From an uncultured Clostridia bacterium (GTDB taxonomy: Bacteria > Bacillota > Clostridia > Christensenellales > Borkfalkiaceae): a stretch of DNA of 64,000 bases. Location: positions 1 through 64,000 of the forward strand of contig CANRKK010000007.1 of the NCBI GenBank assembly GCA_947631195.1, written 5' to 3'. Both the position numbers and the translations under genes were made by a program. The notes under the pieces are model-generated. The model was not told where the DNA came from. It ran no database searches and saw nothing but the letters and a program-made list of their open reading frames with translations. Shown in pieces: positions 1 through 9,053 of this stretch (position 1 is the first letter of the stretch; each line of letters starts with the position of its first letter).

Positions 1-125
1 AGGACAACGCCGTGTTCGGGCACCGTGCGCGCCTTGCGCTATGCGCGCACTCATCTCGCGCGGCAAAACAGCGCTACTAGGCTGTTTTGAGAACTCCGCG
101 CTCGTCCTACTAAGGGGCGCCAAGG
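1..125 (-). repeat. R2 repeat, truncated by the window edge
   Basis: This copy of the R2 family reads on the minus strand. R2 contains a chain of inverted repeats: AAAACAGC/GCTGTTTT (imperfect here), GTGCGCGC/GCGCGCAC and ACACGGCG/CGCCGTGT. Other copies lie near 25.6, 33.4, 40.5, 46.9, 60.9, 61.8 and 62.9 kb. Short ORFs across R2 copies resemble each other only because the DNA is repeated. The stretch 126-265 between this copy and the next repeat holds low-complexity repeat remnants (a CTCCCACCTGCCC-type module that is also found at 25.2 kb) and no gene. Confidence 0.75.
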
Positions 126-265
126 AGAGGGGAAACGGTGCCTCTCCCGCTTACTAAGGGGCGCCAAGGTTGGAAGGTGCGGCAGACGACTCCCACCTGC
201 CCTTTCAGGGCACCCTCCCCCGTTATCACGGAAGAGGGCACGTTTTAGGGTTGCAATTATTTCTA

Positions 266-453
266 AAATAATAAACGGCGCAAGCAAGCTGCGCTTGCGC
301 CAGCGCACTCAATTTGCGCATACCTGCGCTTTGGCAGTGGGAATTGCCGCGATTATATAATATGCGCGCCCTTATTAATCGCGGCAAGGGCGGCTGGCCG
401 CCCAAAATCACGAAAAATTTGAGTGCGCGCAACCGCACGAAAATTTTTGTGAA
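266..453 (+). repeat. R1 five-hairpin element, copy a
   Basis: Hairpins in order: H1 GGCGCAAGC/GCTTGCGCC (277-301), H2 GCGCA/TGCGC in the linker, H3 TTGCCGCGATTA/TAATCGCGGCAA (344-387), H4 GGGCGGC/GCCGCCC, and H5 (408-453) with inner stem GTGCG/CGCAC and A/T-rich outer arms. H5 sits 7 bp beyond the niaR stop codon and can act as its terminator. Confidence 0.85.
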
Positions 454-459
454 AAAGTA

Positions 460-969
460 TTATATCTCTATCAAAAACCCTGCGGCGCGGAGCTGCTGCT
501 CTATCCCGTCCAACGTCTTTTCGCTGTCGGCGGTGACCGTGTGGTAGTGGTAGCCGTCGGTGACGCTCATCAGCGGCTTGCTTGCGCCCGATTTTAAGGA
601 GCGGTACAGCTCCTCCACGTGGGTGCGGTTATACAGATCCAGCCGCGCGGTGATTTTGCCGTACAGGCGGTGGTTGACTGAAATATCCTCTATCCTGCCG
701 CCCGCCCCGATTATCAGGTTGCCCTCGTCCACAATCTGTTCAAAGGTGTGGCGGCACTTGAAAACCCTTTCGGCGCGGACCTCGGCTTTTAAAACGTAGC
801 CGCGGTTGGTGGCGGTGATATCGTACCCGTTGGCGCGCAAAATTGCTATGTCCTGCACTATCACCTGCCGCGAAACGTTGAATTTTTCGGCTATCACGGC
901 CGCGGGAAGGGGATTTTCCGCGTTGCCGATAAGGCTTAAAATCTCCTCCCGCCGCTTTTCGGCTTTCAT
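460..969 (-). CDS. niaR: Niacin-responsive transcriptional repressor NiaR
   Basis: The 169-residue protein has an N-terminal winged helix of the HTH_11 type (about residues 5-60) followed by a 3H domain. Histidines at 74, 100, 141 and 143 are candidates for the metal/nicotinate-binding residues that name the domain. NiaR (YrxA) proteins repress NAD synthesis and niacin uptake genes when nicotinic acid is available. The gene is last in nadB-nadC-niaR and its start overlaps the nadC stop by 4 bp, so it is translationally coupled and probably autoregulated through the operator ahead of nadB. Domain order, length and context agree. Confidence 0.9.
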   Translation of the reverse strand: MKAEKRREEILSLIGNAENPLPAAVIAEKFNVSRQVIVQDIAILRANGYDITATNRGYVLKAEVRAERVFKCRHTFEQIVDEGNLIIGAGGRIEDISVNHRLYGKITARLDLYNRTHVEELYRSLKSGASKPLMSVTDGYHYHTVTADSEKTLDGIEQQLRAAGFLIEI

Positions 970-1832
970 TCTTCCTCCATTACGGGGTGCAGGTTTTTGA
1001 GGGACAGATCGAGTATGGGCGCGGAGTGCGTCAGCGCCCCGCTGGAGACAAAGTCAACCCCCGTCTCTATTATTTTTGCTATATTTTCCCGCGTGACGTT
1101 GCCGCTGCACTCCGTTTGGGCGCGCCCCGCGATTATTTTTACCGCCTCTTTCATGTCCTCTACGGACATATTGTCGAGCATTATTATATCGGCGCCCGCC
1201 TCCGCGGCCTCCCGCGCCTGTTCGATATTTTCGACTTCAATCTCTATTTTACGCACGAACGGGGCGTACTGTTTTGCCATATACACGGCGTTTGTTACGC
1301 TGCCCGCCGCGCCTATGTGGTTGTCCTTTAAGAGTATGCCGTCCGAGAGGTTATAGCGGTGGTTGTTGCCCCCGCCCACCTTTACGGCGTACTTTTCGAA
1401 TATGCGCATGTTGGGGGTGGTTTTGCGGGTGTCGAGAAGTTTCGTCCCGCTGCCCTTTAAAAGCTCCACCATCTGCCGCGTGTAGGTGGCTATGCCGCTC
1501 ATGCGCTGCAAATAGTTGAGGGCGACCCTCTCCCCCGAGAGCAGCACGCGGATATCGCCCACGATATCGGCGAGGAGCCGGCCCTTTTTTACCTCGTCCC
1601 CGTCCTTGACGTACGCCTTTACCCACGTTCTGCCGTCCAAAATTTTAAAAGTGCGCTCAAAGACTTCCAGCCCGCATATAATGCCGTCCTGCTTGCATAT
1701 CAGCTGCACGCTGCCCTTTCTGTATTCGGGCATAACGGCGTTTGTGCTGACGTCCTCGTTGGAGATATCCTCCCTCAGCGCCATTTTTATGAGCTCGTCC
1801 GCGTTAAGTGCGACCGAAATGGGGTTTATCAT
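966..1832 (-). CDS. nadC: Nicotinate-nucleotide pyrophosphorylase (carboxylating)
   Basis: The 288-residue protein converts quinolinate and PRPP to nicotinate mononucleotide in de novo NAD synthesis. The family signatures are visible: DTRKTTP (about residue 134), GGGNNHRYNLSDGILLKDNH and, near the C-terminus, the phosphate-binding FVSSGALTHS. Length is typical. It overlaps nadB upstream by 29 bp and niaR downstream by 4 bp, so the three genes form one transcript. Confidence 0.95.
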   Translation of the reverse strand: MINPISVALNADELIKMALREDISNEDVSTNAVMPEYRKGSVQLICKQDGIICGLEVFERTFKILDGRTWVKAYVKDGDEVKKGRLLADIVGDIRVLLSGERVALNYLQRMSGIATYTRQMVELLKGSGTKLLDTRKTTPNMRIFEKYAVKVGGGNNHRYNLSDGILLKDNHIGAAGSVTNAVYMAKQYAPFVRKIEIEVENIEQAREAAEAGADIIMLDNMSVEDMKEAVKIIAGRAQTECSGNVTRENIAKIIETGVDFVSSGALTHSAPILDLSLKNLHPVMEEE

Positions 1833-3129
1833 GTTCCGCCTCCTTTATTGCTTTTATCACCGACTGTTTGTATTCTTCCAAGAGTTTTTCGGGGTCGGCG
1901 TAGTCCCCGTAGTCTATACTGCTCTCCGCCATTCTCGCCTTGGCCATGTTGAGGCCTTTGTGCAGCGAATTTATCGTCTGCGCGGCCCGCTGTGCAAACA
2001 GCAGACTCTCCAAAAGCGAATTGGAGGCCAGCCTGTTTGCCCCGTGCACGCCGTTGCAGCAGGTTTCGCCCACGGCGTACAGGCGGTCCATTGTGGTTCT
2101 TCCGCATAAATCGCTGCGTATGCCGCCCATAAAGTAGTGCTGGGCGGGAACGACGGGGATGCACTCGGAAAACACGTCGTAGCCCTCCTCGCGGCACTTT
2201 TCCACGATGGACGGGAAGTGCGCCCTTATCTCTTCGGGCGGAATGGGCCGCATGTCCAGCCAGACGAAGTCCGTCTTGTCCTTTTCCATCTGTTTGTATA
2301 TAGCCGCCGTCACCACGTCCCGCGGCTTCAGCTCGTCGGTGAAACGGTTAAAATTTTTGTCGCGCAGCACCGCGCCCTCGCCGCGCACCGATTCGGAGAT
2401 CAAAAAGCTCCTGCCCGCGCTGTTCTTTGTGTAGAGCGTGGTGGGGTGGATCTGGATATAATTTATGTTGTCCACGGCCACATCGTGCTTTAAGCACACC
2501 GCCAGCCCGTCGCCCGTCAAAAGGCGGAAGTTGGTGCTGTGGGTGAATACCCCCCCTATGCCGCCGCACGCAAGCACGGTGTACTCGGCGTAAACGGGGA
2601 AAACTCTGCGCGTTTCGTTGTCCATAACCACAAGCCCGAAACACTCGTTGCCCCGCTCTATCAAGTCCAGCATAGTCGTTTTGGGGATTATTGAAACGTT
2701 GTCCATCTGTTTTACGCGCGCAAGCAGCTTTTCGGTTATCTCCTTGCCCGTGCAGTCCTCGTGAAAGCAGATGCGGCTTTTTGAGTGCCCGCCCTCCCGC
2801 GTTACGGCCAAAGTGCCGTCGGGATTGCGCGCAAAGTCCACGCCGAGGGCAACGAGCTCGTCCACTATCATCTCCGAGGAGTTGACCATAATTTTAACGG
2901 CATCGGGATTGTTTTCGCAATGGCCCGCGCGCATGGTGTCGTTGAAATAGCTTTCAAAGTCCTCTTTCCCCTGCCGGCGGCATATCCCGCCCTGCGCCAG
3001 ATAGCTGTCCGAACGGTCGGGCGTGTCCTTGCACAGCACGGCCACCTTCATCCACGCGGGAAGATGCAGGGCGCAGTTGAGCCCCGCCACCCCCGTGCCG
3101 ACAATCAGTACGTTGTAAAAATTTTCCAT
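1804..3129 (-). CDS. nadB: L-aspartate oxidase
   Basis: The flavoprotein oxidises L-aspartate to iminoaspartate, the first step of quinolinate synthesis. The N-terminal FAD-binding GTGVAGLNCAL motif, the SDSYLAQGGI segment, HPTTLY, ESVRGEGA and the C-terminal GVHGANRLASNSLLE flavin motif are all visible. At 441 residues it is shorter than the roughly 530-residue proteobacterial enzyme, lacking much of the C-terminal helical tail, as in several Firmicutes. No nadA (quinolinate synthase) is adjacent, so the partner must be encoded elsewhere. The ribosome-binding site ahead of this ATG is weak. Confidence 0.93.
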   Translation of the reverse strand: MENFYNVLIVGTGVAGLNCALHLPAWMKVAVLCKDTPDRSDSYLAQGGICRRQGKEDFESYFNDTMRAGHCENNPDAVKIMVNSSEMIVDELVALGVDFARNPDGTLAVTREGGHSKSRICFHEDCTGKEITEKLLARVKQMDNVSIIPKTTMLDLIERGNECFGLVVMDNETRRVFPVYAEYTVLACGGIGGVFTHSTNFRLLTGDGLAVCLKHDVAVDNINYIQIHPTTLYTKNSAGRSFLISESVRGEGAVLRDKNFNRFTDELKPRDVVTAAIYKQMEKDKTDFVWLDMRPIPPEEIRAHFPSIVEKCREEGYDVFSECIPVVPAQHYFMGGIRSDLCGRTTMDRLYAVGETCCNGVHGANRLASNSLLESLLFAQRAAQTINSLHKGLNMAKARMAESSIDYGDYADPEKLLEEYKQSVIKAIKEAEHDKPHFGRT

Positions 3130-3164
3130 ATTGCCTGTTCTGTTCTATAAATAAATTACCTGAA

Positions 3165-3193
3165 ATTATACAGTAAAACTTTACACCTGTCAA
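3165..3193 (-). promoter_or_regulatory. nadB operon promoter
   Basis: On the minus strand TTGACA (3193-3188), a 17-bp spacer and TATAAT (3170-3165) make a consensus sigma-A promoter. The spacer itself contains the palindrome GTAAA-N2-TTTAC, a second possible repressor half-site pair. Confidence 0.8.
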
Positions 3194-3205
3194 GTCATAT
3201 GTAAA
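3180..3205. promoter_or_regulatory. NiaR operator
   Basis: The inverted repeat TTTACACCTG-N6-CATATGTAAA covers the -35 box of the nadB promoter. Its form (TTTACA arms, about 26 bp) resembles Firmicute NiaR boxes, and the regulator is encoded in the same operon. Binding would block RNA polymerase. Confidence 0.75.
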
Positions 3206-3225
3206 CCTTTACAAAAAATAGTTCA

Positions 3226-3259
3226 CAAAAAGCTCGGCGGGCGCAAATGCGCCCGCCGC
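3226..3259 (-). terminator. Terminator of the 278-aa lipoprotein gene
   Basis: A GC-rich hairpin CGGCGGGCGC/GCGCCCGCCG (3236-3259) is followed on the minus strand by AGCTTTTTG. It lies between the lipoprotein stop and the nad promoter. Confidence 0.65.
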
Positions 3260-3320
3260 TATCCTCAAGACCTTTAAAAGCTGTTTTTTCGCGTTATGTT
3301 GCCCGAAAATGATAAAAATG

Positions 3321-4157
3321 TTACGTGCCGTGGTCGGCGTCCAGCGCCTCACGGGGAACCTCTATGGAAACTTCGCCGTAGTCCAAGGTTAAGGTCGCCC
3401 CTCCCCACGATATTTTATAAACTTTTCCGTCCTTAAAGGAAATTTTATAAGTTTCGGTCTCCGCCCACTCCGTGCCGGGATTTTGAGTGAGCTTTGCGGA
3501 GTACGTCTCAGATAAGCTGTCGTAGACGAATGCCGCAAACAGATCCTCTATCTTCCCTTTTACTGTTGCAGCGCCCGCCGTTGCGGCGTATTCATAGCTT
3601 ACGGGCAGAATTTGTGACAGGGGGTACTGCGTGCCGATCTGCGCTATCGCCTCTTCGGCGGCGCCGTAATCCTGCGTATTTACGCTCCAATAGTACTCGC
3701 CCGTATAATAATATTCGGAATACGTATATTTTTTTACGCTGCCGCCTGCCGCAACGGTGTACACTTCTTCTCTTTTGGTCAGAGGTGAGCCGTCCGCGAC
3801 GCTTTCACTCTTTAAATATGCTTTGCCGCCGACATAATCTATAAGATATTCGGATCTGTACGTCGTCCCGCCCGACTTTAAAACGGATACTATGCCTATC
3901 GTTTTCGACGCGAGGGTGTCGGCAAACGCCTGCTTCCACTGCGCCGCGGTTGCGATGTCCCCCGCCGGCGCGGCGTCGCCGCCGCTGCCCGTATCTCCGT
4001 TGCCGCCCACGCCCGTATCTCCGTTGTCGTCATACGAACCGCCGGAGCCTTGGGTAGCGTTCCCGCCCGACTCCTTTGCACCTCCGCACGCCGCAAAACC
4101 GAACGCAAACGCGAGCGCCAGAACCGCTGCCGCAAAAGAAATAATTGCTTTTTTCAT
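3321..4157 (-). CDS. Predicted lipoprotein of unknown function
   Basis: The 278-residue protein has a signal peptide ending in the lipobox FAAC, so Cys24 would be lipidated and the protein anchored outside the membrane. A Gly/Ser/Asp-rich linker (about residues 28-70) follows, then a beta-rich domain with TYRSEYLIDYVGGKAYLKSE-type strands that loosely recalls outer-surface lipoproteins. I do not recognise a family. It has a strong RBS (AAGGAG), its own promoter and its own terminator, so it is monocistronic and divergent from the leucine-rich-repeat lipoprotein. Confidence 0.8.
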   Translation of the reverse strand: MKKAIISFAAAVLALAFAFGFAACGGAKESGGNATQGSGGSYDDNGDTGVGGNGDTGSGGDAAPAGDIATAAQWKQAFADTLASKTIGIVSVLKSGGTTYRSEYLIDYVGGKAYLKSESVADGSPLTKREEVYTVAAGGSVKKYTYSEYYYTGEYYWSVNTQDYGAAEEAIAQIGTQYPLSQILPVSYEYAATAGAATVKGKIEDLFAAFVYDSLSETYSAKLTQNPGTEWAETETYKISFKDGKVYKISWGGATLTLDYGEVSIEVPREALDADHGT

Positions 4158-4177
4158 AAGTACTCCTTTTTACAACG

Positions 4178-4205
4178 ATTATACAAAAAAAAGGCTTGCT
4201 GTCAA
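4178..4205 (-). promoter_or_regulatory. Promoter of the 278-aa lipoprotein
   Basis: TTGACA (4205-4200), 16-bp spacer, TATAAT (4183-4178) on the minus strand, 20 bp ahead of the start codon. Confidence 0.75.
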
Positions 4206-4261
4206 CTCTGATTATAATGCGCACGCGCGGACAAGTATAATATATTTGCACGTTTAATCGC

Positions 4262-4290
4262 TTGATAAAAGCAAAAAAGTGTGATATAAT
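4262..4290 (+). promoter_or_regulatory. Promoter of the LRR lipoprotein
   Basis: TTGATA (4262-4267), 17-bp spacer, TATAAT (4285-4290). Confidence 0.75.
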
Positions 4291-4346
4291 AAAATTATTC
4301 AAGCAATTCAAATAATTATGCAATTTTTGCCCTTTGAGAGGACCTT

Positions 4347-5795
4347 ATGAAAACTAAAATTTTAACCGCGTTTCTGGCGGTGACCGCCGCCGCGTGCTGC
4401 TCGTTCGGGCTTGCCGCCTGCAACAACGGCAACCTTTCCGATTCCGGCGTGAACGACGTTCCCGGGAACGTTGAGGACTTTGACGTGAGCGGCGACCCCG
4501 ACTATGTGGGCAACTCCGACCGCGGCAAGGGACTGCTGTTTGAACTCAACGCGGACAACACCTACACCGTCACGGGACAAAATCCCGAAACGGCTACCGC
4601 CGACATTACCGTTCCCGAAACGTACAACGACTTGCCCGTGACCGCCATCGCCGCACAGGCGTTTACCGGCGCGGAGATTGCAAGCGTTTACATTTCCGCA
4701 AGCATAAAATCGGTGGGCGCGAACGCGTTCAGCTCCTGCGGCAACCTGGTTAGCGTGTTGGTTTCGCCGAGCGTCGAACAGATAGGCGCGCGCGCGTTCA
4801 GCAACTGCAAGAGTCTGCGGGCGGTGATTTTTTCGGGCGAAAGCGCTCTCGGCTCTATCGACGAGTCGGTGTTTGAAAGCTGTGAGTCCCTCGTTAACTT
4901 TACCGTGCCCGACAGCGTAGTTTCGATAGGCAAGCAGGCCTTCCAGGGCTGCACAAGCCTCAAGTCCGTGAATATCGGCGACGGCGTGAAGGATATCGGC
5001 GAGAGGGCCTTTTACAGGTGCACCTCCCTCGGCGAAGTCAACTTCGGCTCCTCCTTAAAAACCATAGGCGATTCGTCCTTTGAGGAGTGCACGGCGATAA
5101 AGAGCATTGCCGTGCCCGACAGCGTGGATTCCTTCGGCGAAAAAGTGTTCTATCACTGCAAGTCGCTTGAAAAGCTGACCGTGCCCTTTATAGGGGCAGC
5201 GCGGGAGTTTGCAAATATTCCCAAACCCGAAGCGCAGGCCGACGACGGCGAAGAGGGCGAGGAAGGCGGCGAGAGCGGCGGCCAGGAAAGCGGCAGCGTG
5301 GAAAAAACGCACCTGGGATACCTGTTCGGCGCACCAACGCACTATGACAACGACCAGACGAACGGCGACTATGTTCCCCAAACGCTTGAATACGTAAACG
5401 TTACGGGCGGGGAGAGAATTGCGGAACTTGCCTTTTCGTACTGCCGCAATATAAAGACGATAATTTTGGGCGACAGCATCCAAAGAATAGAGTTCAACGC
5501 GTTCGGCGAGTGCGGCGTGGAAAACCTTGTGCTCGGCACGGGGCTCGAAAGGATTGCAACGGCGATTATGGGCAACCGCGCGGTTTATGATCCCTCCGCT
5601 TCCGATACCATACCTCTCTATATCTACTACAAGGGCACGGCCGCAGATTGGGGCAATATCGTGAAAGAGACGAACCCCGACAATCCCTACGAAAACAACC
5701 AAGCCTTTGACTCCGCGCCCAGATACTACTACAGCGAAACGGAGAAAGATTCTGAGCACTGGAGATTTGTGGACGGCATGCCCGTCGTTTACTGA
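4347..5795 (+). CDS. BspA-type leucine-rich-repeat lipoprotein
   Basis: The 482-residue protein has a signal peptide with a lipobox (LAAC, Cys25), so it is a surface lipoprotein. From about residue 75 it carries successive LRR_5 (BspA/TpLRR) repeats with recurring F-x-x-C-x-S/T-L, V/I-x-I-P-x-S-V and I-G-x-x-A-F patterns. An acidic Glu/Gly-rich insert at about 290-325 splits the repeat tract. Such proteins of gut Firmicutes are surface-exposed and often adhesive, but no ligand can be assigned. The start is fixed by GAGAGG seven bases upstream. Confidence 0.88.
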   Translation: MKTKILTAFLAVTAAACCSFGLAACNNGNLSDSGVNDVPGNVEDFDVSGDPDYVGNSDRGKGLLFELNADNTYTVTGQNPETATADITVPETYNDLPVTAIAAQAFTGAEIASVYISASIKSVGANAFSSCGNLVSVLVSPSVEQIGARAFSNCKSLRAVIFSGESALGSIDESVFESCESLVNFTVPDSVVSIGKQAFQGCTSLKSVNIGDGVKDIGERAFYRCTSLGEVNFGSSLKTIGDSSFEECTAIKSIAVPDSVDSFGEKVFYHCKSLEKLTVPFIGAAREFANIPKPEAQADDGEEGEEGGESGGQESGSVEKTHLGYLFGAPTHYDNDQTNGDYVPQTLEYVNVTGGERIAELAFSYCRNIKTIILGDSIQRIEFNAFGECGVENLVLGTGLERIATAIMGNRAVYDPSASDTIPLYIYYKGTAADWGNIVKETNPDNPYENNQAFDSAPRYYYSETEKDSEHWRFVDGMPVVY

Positions 5796-5814
5796 CGATC
5801 GGTTAAATAAATTA

Positions 5815-5853
5815 CCGCCCGACATGCTTTTACGCGCGTCGGGCGGTTTTTTT
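5815..5853 (+). terminator. Terminator of the LRR lipoprotein
   Basis: CCGCCCGAC/GTCGGGCGG hairpin followed by seven T residues, 20 bp beyond the stop codon. Confidence 0.9.
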
Positions 5854-5937
5854 ATGCCGTTTTATTCAACCTGCGGTTTTGGGGCGCCGTGTTATCCGGC
5901 CAAGAGCAGCCCGCTCTCGTCCTTACTAAAGGGGAGC

Positions 5938-6058
5938 CAAGGGTTTCCCCTGCATTTACAAAGTCTGCAAGCGGTCGGAAACGAGCAAGACAAGGGGAGC
6001 GTACATTGAAGTACGTAACTGAAAGTTGCCGCAGCGCAACACCGTTATGCGCAGTTTA
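5938..6058 (-). repeat. R3 repeat entering the 3' end of the FN3 lipoprotein gene
   Basis: R3 is recognised by CGTACGT-containing and CAAGACA/TTTCTGACC-type blocks, also near 25.9, 33.8, 46.6, 60.1 and 62.7 kb. Here its tip supplies the final codons and stop of the preceding minus-strand gene. The remainder of 5854-5937 holds repeat remnants only. Confidence 0.65.
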
Positions 6059-7525
6059 TGATCCGCTTTCGGTAGGAAAATCCTGATAGATGGGGCCGTT
6101 AAACACATACATGGCCACGTTCAGCCCGTCGGCGTTTTCGCCCTCCACCTTGATGGTTATTCTCGTAGTGCCCGCCTCGAGGGCTATATCCTGCTGGCCT
6201 TCGCCGCCGTTGAACACGTAGTCTTTTCCGTCAATCGTTAGGGTAACGGTGCGCTCGCCCAAAGTAGCCGTGGTGAAAAGGAAGGTGTATGTGTCCGCCT
6301 CCTCTACGGTTATCTCGCCCGTGCAGGAACCCGTAAGGATGTTGGCAACAACTTCGGGGTGTTCCTCCTGCTTGTTTACTACGTAGTAGGGGCTGAGCTT
6401 TATGGGATGGGGAACGTCCTCGTCGGCAAATCTGAAGGTGTGTTCGCCCGCGCCCGTTATGGTGAATACGAGCGGCTGGCCGTTTTCCGCCTCAAAGTTG
6501 CCTATCTCTATGCCGCTCGAGGGGGCCACTACCGTTCTGCCGTTTAAGGTTATGGTGTATGCGTCGCCCGCAGTCCCGACGATGGAGTGTATGCCCGTCT
6601 TTTTGGCTATATACACAAGCTGCATCGCCGCCTGTTCGTCCTCGCCCGCCGCTTCGGGCACGGTTACGGTGTTGTCCCCCACTATAAGCGTGTTTTCTTC
6701 CGTCAGCTTTATTATGTTTACCGTTGCGGAGGGGTTGGCCAAAGTCATATACTCCCACGCGGCCGCATAGCCCTCTTCGACCGTGGTCTTTACTACGTAG
6801 TCGCCCGCGTCCAGCTCGAATTCGGCCGTGCCGGCGCCCTCGGTGAGCGTAACTTCGCTGCTGCCCACCTTGTTTGCGCCGCTATATATTTCCACCGTGA
6901 CGCCGCCCGCGTAGTCTGCGGGAGCGTGTACCGTTACGGGCAGGGGAATACTGTACTTCTGGCCGTTGGAATGTCCGCTGGAAAGAACTTCGTTGTCGTC
7001 GCTCTCGGCAACTACCGTAAAGATATATGAACCGGGGTTGAGCGTTGCCGTATTTATGGTATATTCGTTTTCGGCTTTGGCGGCGTACCGCTTATCTGCC
7101 ATTTCTCCTATATATACCTGGTATGAAACCGCTCCTTCCACCGCGCCCCACGTTATTTTTGTGCCGGACAGCGAGATTTGGGGGGCAGGCAGAACGGTAA
7201 CTTTAATTTCGTTCGACGAAGCGCTTGCCGCGTATTCGCCGCCGTCGCAAAGCGCCTTTACCGTGTAGGTAAATTCCGTGCCGGACGCGGTTTGGGTTAT
7301 GGTATAGGAAGGTTCCTCAACCGTAGCTATCGAAACGCCGTTTTCGAACACTTCGTAGCCCGTGGCGTTCTCCACTTCCTCCCACGTCATTTCCCTGTCG
7401 TTGTGGGTAATTTCGGGCGCAGTGAGCGGCGTAGCCTTGCTTCCGCCGCAAGCCGCAAGCGGGAACGCCATCGCCGCGACGCAAACCGCGCTTACCGCCA
7501 TTAACGTTATCTTTTTTGCTTTCAT
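6056..7525 (-). CDS. Fibronectin type III-like lipoprotein
   Basis: The 489-residue protein has a signal peptide with lipobox LAAC (Cys26). Two FN3-like modules follow (about 30-115 and 116-205), each showing the W-x-x-V-x-x-A-x-x-Y-x-V core and a Y-x-F-T-V edge strand. The rest is beta-rich, with two sections that resemble carbohydrate-binding or pre-peptidase-type sandwiches (about 300-370 and 385-475); this is inference. It is the last gene of the eight-gene MoxR/VWA operon, 16 bp after the 503-aa lipoprotein. Its last residues (TESGS) come from R3 repeat DNA, so the C-terminus may be a recent replacement. Confidence 0.8.
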   Translation of the reverse strand: MKAKKITLMAVSAVCVAAMAFPLAACGGSKATPLTAPEITHNDREMTWEEVENATGYEVFENGVSIATVEEPSYTITQTASGTEFTYTVKALCDGGEYAASASSNEIKVTVLPAPQISLSGTKITWGAVEGAVSYQVYIGEMADKRYAAKAENEYTINTATLNPGSYIFTVVAESDDNEVLSSGHSNGQKYSIPLPVTVHAPADYAGGVTVEIYSGANKVGSSEVTLTEGAGTAEFELDAGDYVVKTTVEEGYAAAWEYMTLANPSATVNIIKLTEENTLIVGDNTVTVPEAAGEDEQAAMQLVYIAKKTGIHSIVGTAGDAYTITLNGRTVVAPSSGIEIGNFEAENGQPLVFTITGAGEHTFRFADEDVPHPIKLSPYYVVNKQEEHPEVVANILTGSCTGEITVEEADTYTFLFTTATLGERTVTLTIDGKDYVFNGGEGQQDIALEAGTTRITIKVEGENADGLNVAMYVFNGPIYQDFPTESGS

Positions 7526-7541
7526 CTATATCACCTCTTAA

Positions 7542-9053
7542 TTATGAGTAAATTCCGCAGGCAAACAGCCACATGAAATTTTCGGAAGAATTGATTCCTA
7601 TTCCCTCTCCATTGCCAAAGCCGTCGCGGAAAATCAAATAGTGCTTTGCGTATTCCTGCAAAAAGGTTTTGAGTTCGTCGTTTACGGGATGCGCCCCATC
7701 CTTGTTGCAGTGCGATTTGCTATCGTTATAAACAGGACCGTTTACATCTCCCGGCTCATAGCCCGTGTAGGCCTGCATAAATTCGTGATAATCTTTATAG
7801 TAGAATTCGTCGTAGTTATAGTCGCCTATTCCCAACCTCAGCGGGAACGTGTGCAGATGGCCGTCATCGAGTTGAGACCACTCTCTATGGAAATAATCAT
7901 TATGGAGGAAAGCATCGGTGCAGTCCTCGGCCACGTAATTTTTGAAGTAAGCGGTGTTTTTGGAAAGCATAACGTATATCTTCGACTCCTCGCCCGTGTC
8001 GCGGTCTGTAACGTAGTAGAACCCGTCGTCGTGGCGCTTTATCAGGTCGGTGACAGTGCCGTCCGCGTTTTTGATGTACGCTATATCGTCGAGATTTCCG
8101 TTGACTTCTTCCACGAACTCGTGGAACGACCCCTCCTCATCGAAATAACGGCCGCCGTATTCTCTTAAAAACGGGCCGTTGGCCTCGATGACCACCGTTT
8201 CGCCCTCGGGATCGGAGGCCTCGCCCTCGTAGGTTATCGTGAAGTCCACCGTAACGGGGTACAGGTCGGACGAAACGCAGTCAGCGTGTATGCCGAGGCA
8301 GAACACGTTCTGGTAGCCTTCGGGATTTTCCGCCACAAAGCGGAAATTTTTGGTGAAAGAGGAGGACGCGCCGCCGCCGTCGTATTCCTGATAGTTGGGA
8401 TTGTGCCATGCCGACGTCCCCACGTGGTAGTTGGCCTTGGGGTTTATCTCGTTGGCGGAAACGTCCACCCACGACTCGATAAAGTATTTGCCGTGGCGGG
8501 GGGGCGAGTATTCAAAATATACTATCTGATCCCTGTCGTTCAGTTGCACGCGGTAGGTGCCCGTCTGCTGCAAAACTATGCAGTCGGTGTCGTAGTTCGT
8601 GCCCTGCGAGGTCCCCGCGGGGGTTATTATGGGCAGAAGCTCCACCGTGACGTCCCTGTGGTTGTTGTTGGCGTAGATCCCGTTGGGGTTGTAGGTGTAG
8701 TTGTCGGGCAGGTTGGAGAGGGTGACCTTGAAGTCGCCGTCCATTCCGCTCTGCGTAGCCACGCCGAGCATGTTGAACGTCGCCTCGTAGTTGTGTCCGT
8801 CGTCCCCCGACCAGCGCGCGGTTATCTCCTGCCCCGGCTTGGGGGAATAGGGATTGCCGCCCTCCGTCAAGGTGACGGTAAAGGTGTAGCCGTCCTCGGG
8901 GGGGTCGGTCTGCTGGCCGCCCTGCCCCGTGCCCGAGCCCGAACCCTGGCTTCCGCCTCCCGATATTATGGGAGGGGTGTAAACTCCGCCGCAGCCCGCG
9001 AAGAACACGGCCGCAACGAGAACGGATATAATTAGCGTAATTAATTTTTTCAT
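7542..9053 (-). CDS. Predicted lipoprotein of unknown function
   Basis: The 503-residue protein has a signal peptide with lipobox FAGC (Cys21), then a Gly/Ser/Gln linker (about 28-50) and a long beta-rich, acidic and aromatic extracellular part. I see no catalytic motif and do not recognise the family. Its ATG overlaps the stop of the double-VWA gene (ATGA), so it is translationally coupled to it. That coupling suggests it works with the VWA proteins outside the cell. Confidence 0.8.
   Translation of the reverse strand: MKKLITLIISVLVAAVFFAGCGGVYTPPIISGGGSQGSGSGTGQGGQQTDPPEDGYTFTVTLTEGGNPYSPKPGQEITARWSGDDGHNYEATFNMLGVATQSGMDGDFKVTLSNLPDNYTYNPNGIYANNNHRDVTVELLPIITPAGTSQGTNYDTDCIVLQQTGTYRVQLNDRDQIVYFEYSPPRHGKYFIESWVDVSANEINPKANYHVGTSAWHNPNYQEYDGGGASSSFTKNFRFVAENPEGYQNVFCLGIHADCVSSDLYPVTVDFTITYEGEASDPEGETVVIEANGPFLREYGGRYFDEEGSFHEFVEEVNGNLDDIAYIKNADGTVTDLIKRHDDGFYYVTDRDTGEESKIYVMLSKNTAYFKNYVAEDCTDAFLHNDYFHREWSQLDDGHLHTFPLRLGIGDYNYDEFYYKDYHEFMQAYTGYEPGDVNGPVYNDSKSHCNKDGAHPVNDELKTFLQEYAKHYLIFRDGFGNGEGIGINSSENFMWLFACGIYS

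Noticed and set aside
4688-4963. Antisense frame with repeated motifs within the LRR gene
   Set aside because: The repeats reflect the LRR codons on the plus strand.
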